DNA of 64,000 nt from Siderastrea siderea (taxonomy: Eukaryota > Cnidaria > Anthozoa > Scleractinia > Rhizangiidae), in assembly GCA_964030785.1 (NCBI GenBank), contig OZ034969.1, positions 45,532,701 through 45,596,700 on the forward strand, in the 5' to 3' direction. The notes below the pieces were generated by a model. It worked only from the letters and a program-made list of their open reading frames with translations, was not told the origin of the DNA and searched no databases. Below, piece after piece: positions 57,901 through 64,000 of this stretch. The position numbers and the translations under genes are program-made. The stretch's first letter is position 1. The number at the start of each line of letters is the position of its first letter.

Positions 57901-60900
57901 TTTCGTAAGTTCTAAAATATATAATATGTATAGTAGAATCCTGATAACTTGAACTGTCAGGTAAAACATTTAGAAATATCGAATTATCGGTGTTAAGTTT
58001 GAGTAAGCATGACCGCATGTTAACCAATATGTCACATCACGCTCATGACATGTTGAAATGTTTTGGTGGGAAGGAACTGTGGAAACCATGTAAACAATTG
58101 TATTTTCTAACTTTTAATAGCAAACGCACAATTTTATATCTAATATTATCAGAACTTATTTAAAGCCACAAAAGTTAAATGTGCTCATCCCAAGTCCACA
58201 TGTGAACATTTTTATTTCTGTTGTTCCCACTGGCACTGAGATCCATGTGTTTTATTGAATCTGCAGAACCTCCACAAAAAGATGACTCAAGCTCAGTTCA
58301 TAGAAAATTTATCAGGATTATGTGATGAAAAAGACTTTCCTAAAGACTTACTCAAGGTATAAATAAATGTTTCAAACAACATGCAAGAAGATAAAATGAT
58401 TTTGTCATTTTCTCTTAGAGACATACTGAGTTTACCTTACCTTTGCAGGCAATATACCAGGAAATCAAGAGTAAACCACTGGAGGGATTTGGGTAGGTAG
58501 TGACTTCCTGAAGCATAGTAAATGGTGTGCTGTTTATTGGGGAGGCATTGGGGGAGATGGGGATTAGGGGAAAGGACAGCATGGTCAACAAACATCCTCA
58601 GATGCCAGAATGTTACATTCAGTTCATATTTTTCCTGATGTATTGAGATTAGTAAGTGGTTATAACCTCTTTGAGAAAAGAAGTGTGTGTGGGGGGGGGG
58701 GGGGGGAGGGGGGGGGATAAATTTTGGGGAGTGGGAAAAGCATTAAAAGGGCCCAATTCAATCTGTAATGGAGAAATCAAGAATTAAGCATCCTGGAGCT
58801 GAGTGTCCAGAATTCGTAATTAGCTTGCTCACAGAAGAAGCAGAGGGAAGTAGCAGACAGTCAAGGGGCCTGGGGAGGGCATAGCAGTGCCTAATCTGTA
58901 ATGCGGGAAGCTATTTTTCACTGTATCACCCCCACACCAGTTTGTAAAGTTTAGGTTCAAGTAAAAAGTGTCCAGGAATTTCACCAAAACTTGTCCATCC
59001 AAAATGAACCCCAGACTGCCTTTGAACTGAATCCTTGGGAGAGCCTTCACAGTATTTCTGGTTTGTGTTGTATGCCTGTAAGACCTGATTAAAGGTTAAG
59101 GCTGCACAAACCAGAATATTAAAATATGTTAACATTGCCTGTGGCCTGTGGCTTATGTAGACTTGTGTAAGTTCTACATTCTCCCAAACTTGCTTTCATG
59201 TCTGAGTCAGATAATTTTTATGCTCAAGTTAAAATGTAAGCATTCCATTTTGTATTTCTTAAGGATGAAAAGTGGACACAGCAGTTCATCTTTTGGTTGT
59301 AAACCACTCTGTGAAGTGAACTTCTTGCCAGTAGCAAACTTGCTGCAGTCATGATATGTTGTATTTTATTATTTGGTTAGTTTCAAAGAGAAAGTGCCGA
59401 CACCAACTCCATCCAAGAGGGCTCTCACTCCTAATGGTTCTAAGGTAACTTAACTTTGGGTAGCTTTATTGTGCTAGCACAATAGCTATGTGGTATACCT
59501 TATTGTAGGAAATTAACACTAATGTGTTAATTAAGGTATTTGAAATTAATGCAAATTAAATTAACACAAATTGAAGGGAAAATTACTCCCCATAAAGGAA
59601 ATTAACGTGAAAGAGGGGGTAAAATCTCAAAATGAGGGAAATTAATGCGATTAACACAAAGAAACACCTTGTGGTCACAACTGGAACAAATGTATTTCTA
59701 ACTGAATATTGAGATCACAAACAAAACAGGTCTACAGGTGTGTACAAACAATGTGCATTAAATTACAAACAATGTGCATTAAATTCTGCCTAAATGTTGG
59801 AAAGCTATTGTTTTGTGGGTGTCAAGAATGTCTGGACTCAGTATCCAGAATATGGAATTAAAGTGATGGAAATTAAGGTCACAGAAATTAACGTTCCTTT
59901 TATTATAATTAGTGATGCGGAAATTAACACTCAAAAAAATTAATGCAACTTAAATTAACACAATTTTTGCAATTCATGTTAATTTCCTATAACAAGGTAG
60001 TATAGAGTCTTGATGTAGGCAAGACAAAGTCCTTTTCTTGAGTTCTTGGTTGTTATTTTATTTCCTGTGCTAATGCTACCAAATGGTGTTTTCTTTGTAG
60101 GGCAGTTCTCTGGGAAATCCATTTGTAGAGGTACAGTGAGTTTTTTACCTTCTTGTTTCTTTGGCTTTCAACAGTTGCTTCTTATCCACAATCAATAAAC
60201 CAGATAAACCATTCCATGGCAAAGGCACTTTCCATTAAACCAAAAATTCTGAAAAGTTTTGTTGGCATGCAGACAGGAGAGTCAGGTTTACCCAAAAGTT
60301 GCTCCTTTAGTTGGACTTCTTGACTAATTAATTAATTATTTGGACTAGTTAGAACAAAATTTACCATTCCATTCAATACAAAAAGTATATGTGTATGGTT
60401 CTCATCATGATTGTAAAGTGCAGCTTTGACGAATTTTTCAAAGAACTCAGTCTAGCGTAACATGCTTCCTGCATCTTAGCTCTCAAATTATGCCTCAGTG
60501 CACCAACTGCAAGACAAGTTACACATTATGTACATTTTATATTTCAGATTCAGGCTAGTGATACTGACAAGGTCTATAAAGAAGGTCTTTTGTACAGAAA
60601 AGTCACCATGAGTTCAGAGGGAAAGAAAAGTGAGTTATTCAAGACCACCATTGTTGGCATTTAGAACATGACTTGTTATTAGATTCCTTTAAGTAGCAGT
60701 ACTCAAATCACTTGTACCTCCTCTTTGGCAACAAGGCATTGTTAAAGATGTTAATAGTACCACTCTGTATCATGCCACTCTGTATCATGTTCGATTTACT
60801 GACAGCACTTCTCACTAGCTATATTGATATCATACAAATATCCCACACTGAGAACCAAGGTTTTAAATCAGAGGTTTTCGGGGGGTCTTCAATTTAACAG

Positions 60901-63900
60901 TTGATGAGTAAATTTTAGGACTTTTGACGGTTGAGGGTCATCAAAAGAAAATTCCTTTGATGATTTCAAGTCAATTTTATGTTTACAGTACTACTGTGTT
61001 TTGGGTTTATCTTGTTTTTGCAGGTTACTATTTAACAAAAACGGAAGCCAAATATTTACTTGCATTACAAGTTACATGCAATAGTTGTCAACTTCAATGT
61101 CCCCTTTGTGATTTTGCATGCTTTGTTTTTTAAGTAAATTTGGACCAATTGGAACAAAATTTACCATTCCATTCAGTACAAAAAGTACAGAAATGATAGT
61201 AATGACTGCTTCCACTGATGGATGACTGTAAAAATTACTCTTTCTTGACAGTTTACGTTTTAACATCTTAGGCCATTTGGCAGTTAACCTTATTAAGACT
61301 CTCTTCCAGGCAGTGTCTTTTCTGTCAAGCCACCAGTTCCAAAAATCTAGTTTCAAATGCGGAGATTTCTCAACACTGTGCATCAAAATTTTCGGAGATG
61401 CATCATTTTTATGAATTCTACATTCCTACTGCGAGTGTCTTGGGCCGTAGCTAGCATGAGGCAAGACGAGGCACTTGCCTCGTCTATGTTTTTTGCCAAA
61501 TGAAAAAAAATATGTTGTTGAAAAAATAATCGCTAGAAAGCATTCGCCACTAGGTGATGAAGGATTTACCCAAGTAAGGTGTGCCAAAAAAGGCTTTGAA
61601 ATGACTCAAGTGGCTGGCCGAGATTGCCGCTGTGTGACACCAATCCCGTGCACATTGCTATGACAGCAGGCAGGATAATGGCTTATAAAAGACGAAAGTA
61701 TTAACTAGAGAATCTGTGTCTCACGTTGTCTTGAGCTACTTTGCCACACCTTTTGGCATACGTTGCCTAAAAAAAAGTAATAAATGGGCTGTAATTTCGC
61801 CTTGGTATTCTGTCTAGGAAGAAACACAAATCGACAGGGACAGGGTGCGGCGTGAATCATCAATTCAAAATTTAAAATAAAAGGTTAAAAAGCCGGTGCT
61901 GGTCAAGACTTTTACTTTTGTGATGGCTACTAAAATGGCTCAGTAGAACCATTTCAAAGTTTTCACCGAGTTTTCGTAAAAGGTCTTCCTCTAGATCATC
62001 CATGCTGTTTACTAGTGAGATGACGTTGTCTCTCAGGCCACAACGGAGTTCTATAGTTACTAGCTACAAATGAATTTAATAATCTTGCATCAGCACAGTT
62101 TTTGCATGAATTAGAAATAGGAAACCAGCCATTGCTAGCGAGGGAGCAGGAAGGCGGGGGTAGAGCAATGCGAAATTCGTGATACTCTGCCATCTACTTG
62201 GTGCCATAGTGGGAGTAAAAAATGTTAAAAGGACTAAAAGATCCAGTCGTTTTACACTTGTACGAGTTTGAATTTTGATGAAAAATCCCATGATAAAATG
62301 CTGAAAATACGATTTCAGAGGAATTAGATTTAAAAATTTTCCTGGGGCATGCCCCCACACGCAGCCCTAAGAAGCTCTCGCCTTTGGCTCTCGGGACACA
62401 TGCCTCATCTGTTGTGAAAATCTGGCTACGGCCCTGGTGTTGTTTTCTTATTCAGGGTCTTAGAGAACTTGTAGATAACTAACTGTTTCCCATGGGGCCA
62501 GTCATTACACAATGTAAGTTCTCATTCAAACAACTGAGCATTGATACTGTATCAGGCAAATAAACAAACAGGGCAGTTTCTCTTTTTGTAAACTTTGTAA
62601 TGCAAATATTACAGACAAACACCACTTTACTTTTTTGCAGCCTCAGCTTGGAAAAGAAAATGGATGCCATTCTTTGCAACACTGAAAGGAATGATACTAT
62701 TTCTTCAAAAGGTAACTACATGTACAAGATAAACTTAGCAATCCAATCTCATTGCTCTTGCTTTTCGAGTGCTTTTATTCTTTCTGGTGGAAGATCCTCA
62801 TTCTTGCTCCCCCATAAGGAGGATAAGTAGCTTGACTTTAATGCTTGTTTGGAAAGGATTGAGAGTTGAAATTGGTTAATCAAAAGTTTAACTTATTCCA
62901 TGGTAACACAAACCACTCACATGATGATGCAATAGGAATGGTCAGTTAAAGTGGCTAGAACTTGTTCAATCACAATGTCGCCTATGTGCACTTGAACACA
63001 AAGCATTCACCACTCAAAAAATAAGTAGCGGCCTTCATGTAAGTTCCTAAAACTTTGGCGAAACTCAGCCTCAACATTCTTACTAAAAGGATCTTATAGG
63101 AAAAAAAATATGTACCTTAATTGGCATCCCTTACACATACTTATTAAGCTTTGTATATTTGTTTTTCAGTCAGATGAAGTCACTACCCCAGAACATACCA
63201 GGAACTGTTTAGGAGTACACCACTCCTTGGCCAGTCGTGCAACAGACTACATCAAGAGGCCCTTCGTGTTCAGATTTGTCACTTCAGACTGGAGGGAGTT
63301 TCTTTTTCAAGCAAAGTATGCAACATAACTTTCACCAAATGATTGAATAAAATCAGTTTTATACTTTGTAGCACTTAATCTTTTAACAAGAGTGTCATTT
63401 CTCAAAATTATGTTGTTGGGCAAGTGCTTTCACTACTTGCAGTCACTTGTACTGTACAGTGTACATGTATGCTTGTTTGATTTTGATCAACACTGTCTTA
63501 AGTAAACAGCAACAAGTGATTGTATTCTTTCAAATTTTCAATAATAATTAATTTTGTATCTTAAGGTGGTACTGCATAATTTTGCAATAACAGCATTTTG
63601 TAACTTGTAGCACATAGCTAGTGACCTAGTTAATGTCACTTTTACCAAGTGGTAAAATGCAGTTAATGGAGTGCAACGTCCTAGGGGCGGTAGGACAGGC
63701 AGGCTTTGCTCAAAACAACAAGCAATGAAGGCCTTTATTCATGAATGAATACTCTCTATTTATGTAGCTAGAATATACCTTGTCTTTCATAGCTAGAAAT
63801 GTTTCATAGCCCTAGCACTATTCATCGCTAGTAGTTCACCATGTCGTGTCTTCTTAGCTTATAGTGCAACTTTGCTTGTTGGTTGAACTTTGAGACACTT

Positions 63901-64000
63901 GTACATGTCTTGCTACATAAGCAGTGTAACATTATCCAAGAGCATTACCTTGGTAGTCTTGCACGGACACAACATTTTGTAACAATTTAGTTTACCCACC
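39798..64000 (+). CDS. EFA6/PSD-type Arf6 guanine-nucleotide exchange factor (PDZ-Sec7-PH), 3' end outside window
   Basis: Sec7-family exchange factor of the EFA6 (PSD) group, which activates Arf6 at the plasma membrane and couples it to actin and endosome recycling. Exons: 39798-39938, 43850-43916, 45422-45475, 52256-53207, 56713-56906, 57366-57424, 58267-58356, 58449-58492, 59381-59444, 60101-60130, 60548-60629, 62641-62711, 63170-63315; all phases agree, giving 664 codons plus 2 nt so far. Exons 1-3 form a PDZ domain ([22 protein letters not shown]). Exons 5-8 form the Sec7 domain; the catalytic glutamate is probably residue 443 in SGETQERER, and [10 protein letters not shown] is motif 2. 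From exon 11 ([11 protein letters not shown]) the PH domain begins and continues past 63315. The first ATG after a non-ATG open stretch was chosen as start. Specific symbol not assigned because invertebrates have one EFA6 for four vertebrate PSD genes. Confidence 0.92.
41572..42052 (+). repeat. Long (ACTC)n microsatellite
   Basis: About 450 bp of nearly pure ACTC tetranucleotide (roughly 112 units, one CTCTC interruption near 41635), flanked on both sides by short (ATTC)n. It lies in EFA6 intron 1. Open frames of 165-172 aa across it encode only THSL repeats and are not genes. Confidence 0.97.
42759..43158. mobile_element. MITE family B, uninterrupted copy
   Basis: About 400 bp in EFA6 intron 1. 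Termini TTAAGAAAGGTGCCTCC and AGGAGGCACTGTCCCTTA; internal long inverted blocks (GCAGATAATAGCAAGGG against CCCTTGATAAGATCT; AATTGAGCTTAAATTTGG). Serves as the reference for the interrupted copy at 34667-35968. Confidence 0.75.
44640..45113. mobile_element. TA-flanked MITE (CCGTGTGGCAC)
   Basis: 470-bp element 44642-45111 with termini CCGTGTGGCACTTAATTTTTG and inverted GTGCCACACGG, TA on both sides; the interior is full of AATTTTTGTGG repeats. EFA6 intron 2. Tc1/mariner-type target preference. Confidence 0.75.
47262..47679. mobile_element. MITE with CAGGGGCACCC ends and 6-bp flanking repeat
   Basis: Element 47268-47673 (406 bp). CAGGGGCACCCAA at the left and TTGGGTGCCCCTG at the right, flanked by ATATTA on both sides (47262-47267 and 47674-47679). 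Interior shared with the fragment at 37790-38045. No ORF. Confidence 0.8.
49591..49750. repeat. Palindromic MITE related to family A
   Basis: GTTTTGGTTCAAATTTTGC at the left and its inverted form at the right, with a TTTGTCTCAGATTCATCACC centre similar to the centres at 17060-17175 and 19702-19826. EFA6 intron 3. Confidence 0.65.
51927..51998 (-). repeat. tRNA-like SINE head fragment
   Basis: Minus strand reads GGCTTGATAGCTCAATTGG, then TTAGAGTGCTGCACTGG, like the 5' half of a tRNA with a good A box, but the T-arm/B-box half is degenerate. Not a functional tRNA; probably a SINE remnant in EFA6 intron 3. Confidence 0.5.
52137..52178 (+). repeat. (CAT)n microsatellite
   Basis: About 13 CAT/CGT units ending 78 bp before EFA6 exon 4. 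Confidence 0.85.
52256..53207 (+). CDS. EFA6 large linker exon with cysteine cluster
   Basis: 952-nt exon, phase 1 to 2, between PDZ and Sec7. It encodes a basic, serine-rich, low-complexity linker with [11 protein letters not shown] near the start and a cluster of cysteines: [11 protein letters not shown] and LTCRKCGH, two C-x2-C pairs 26 residues apart (about 52702-52803). The spacing could bind zinc. The end, [20 protein letters not shown], leads into the Sec7 region. Confidence 0.88.
53208..56712 (+). other. EFA6 intron 4 (3.5 kb)
   Basis: No exon or clear transposon terminus found. Holds the GGAC-containing repeat near 56095-56400; the remainder is AT-rich. Confidence 0.5.
56095..56400 (+). 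repeat. Dispersed repeat with GGAC microsatellite
   Basis: Contains a direct duplication of GCGATTTCCCGCCAAGAAAA (56132 and 56178), a (GGAC)n run at 56263-56287, and a GC-rich end TGGAGCTCCGCTGGCGGGC with internal complementarity to GCCCGCAGGCTCCGC. Looks like the tail of a dispersed repeat; class unknown. Confidence 0.5.
56713..57424 (+). CDS. EFA6 exons 5-6: catalytic core of the Sec7 domain
   Basis: Exon 5 (56713-56906) encodes [20 protein letters not shown], then [17 protein letters not shown]; exon 6 (57366-57424) encodes [20 protein letters not shown]. These match the two conserved Sec7 motifs forming the Arf-binding groove. The join goes through codon GAT in phase 1. Confidence 0.92.
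57029..57205 (+). mobile_element. tRNA-headed SINE fragment
   Basis: GTGGCACGGCGGGCAGAGCA and GGGTTCAAATC mark a worn tRNA-like head, followed by a body GCTGAGTTTGTTGTTGGTTC, then CTCTGAGGGTTATTTC. The order resembles cnidarian tRNA-derived SINEs as recalled. EFA6 intron 6 lies just downstream of the exon 5 donor. Confidence 0.55.
58689..58716 (+). repeat. Poly-G run
   Basis: Almost uninterrupted run of about 26 G with one A, in an EFA6 intron; could form G-quadruplexes or be an assembly-sensitive homopolymer. Confidence 0.85.
59496..59999. mobile_element. TA-flanked MITE rich in GAAATTAA
   Basis: 500-bp element 59498-59997; ends CCTTATTGTAGGAAATTAAC and the inverted GTTAATTTCCTATAACAAGG, TA at both sides. 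The interior repeats GGAAATTAA/AAATTAACAC on both strands. EFA6 intron between 59444 and 60101. Confidence 0.75.
60548..63315 (+). CDS. EFA6 exons 11-13: first part of the PH domain
   Basis: 60548-60629 ([13 protein letters not shown]), 62641-62711 ([20 protein letters not shown]) and 63170-63315 ([20 protein letters not shown], then DWREFLFQA) form the PH strands up to the last strand. The final helix should be encoded beyond the window. Phosphoinositide binding and membrane targeting are known roles of this domain in the family. Confidence 0.9.
61441..62436. mobile_element. Transposon remnant with GGGCCGTAGC ends
   Basis: Left end GGGCCGTAGCTAGC and right end TCTGGCTACGGCCC are inverted, about 1 kb apart, in the intron between PH-encoding exons at 60629 and 62641. 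Similar CAGGGCCGTAGCCAG termini occur on hAT-type elements as recalled. Flanking 8-mers do not match well; no intact ORF. Confidence 0.6.
63316..64000 (+). other. EFA6 intron 13, right edge
   Basis: No exon recognised before the window ends; the last PH helix and C-terminus of EFA6 should lie further right. Confidence 0.6.

Noticed and set aside
1..64000. CRISPR arrays, bacterial operons, phage or plasmid features
   Set aside because: No spaced direct repeats or prokaryotic gene structure; the window is spliced animal DNA.

Overview
The window is animal nuclear DNA: AT-rich, intron-rich (short exons, long introns, GT-AG splice sites) and packed with degenerate transposons. The three host proteins are ordinary metazoan enzymes. 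The mixture of a single-ORF Ty3/gypsy element, tRNA-headed SINEs and many short palindromic elements looks most like a cnidarian, probably a stony coral. That assignment is an inference from repeat style and gene structure, not a proof.

Layout. (1) 1251-9219, minus strand: a complete three-exon prenylcysteine oxidase gene (PCYOX1-like, 508 aa). Its first intron carries an apparently intact 4.78 kb Ty3/gypsy retrotransposon (3169-7948) with two identical 162-bp LTRs, a GTGAC target duplication and one uninterrupted gag-pol ORF, followed by a tRNA-headed SINE. (2) 9220-15936: intergenic. It holds a 1.7 kb fold-back element with about 665-bp arms and an 8-bp target duplication, plus smaller inverted-repeat elements. 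(3) 15937-39219, minus strand: a complete sphingosine-1-phosphate lyase gene (SGPL1-like, 22 exons, about 560 aa), whose introns hold at least a dozen transposon copies. (4) 39798 to beyond the right edge, plus strand: an EFA6/PSD-type Arf6 exchange factor (PDZ, a long linker with a cysteine cluster, Sec7, the start of PH). Thirteen in-phase exons are visible and the gene runs off the window.

The SGPL1 and EFA6 start codons lie 578 bp apart, head to head, so a shared promoter is likely; it contains a TCACGTGA palindrome followed directly by TGACGT. PCYOX1 and SGPL1 act in lipid degradation (prenylcysteine and sphingosine-1-phosphate) and EFA6 in membrane and actin dynamics. I see no operon-like relation beyond the divergent promoter.

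The most noteworthy structure is mobile DNA: a very young LTR element, a fold-back element, two members of a MITE family with 9-bp target duplications, two elements flanked by 6-bp direct repeats, several TA-flanked MITEs, a decayed THAP-domain transposon and a nested insertion. Exon joins for all three genes were checked by hand for reading phase. One SGPL1 junction works only with a weaker donor 4 nt downstream of the consensus one.
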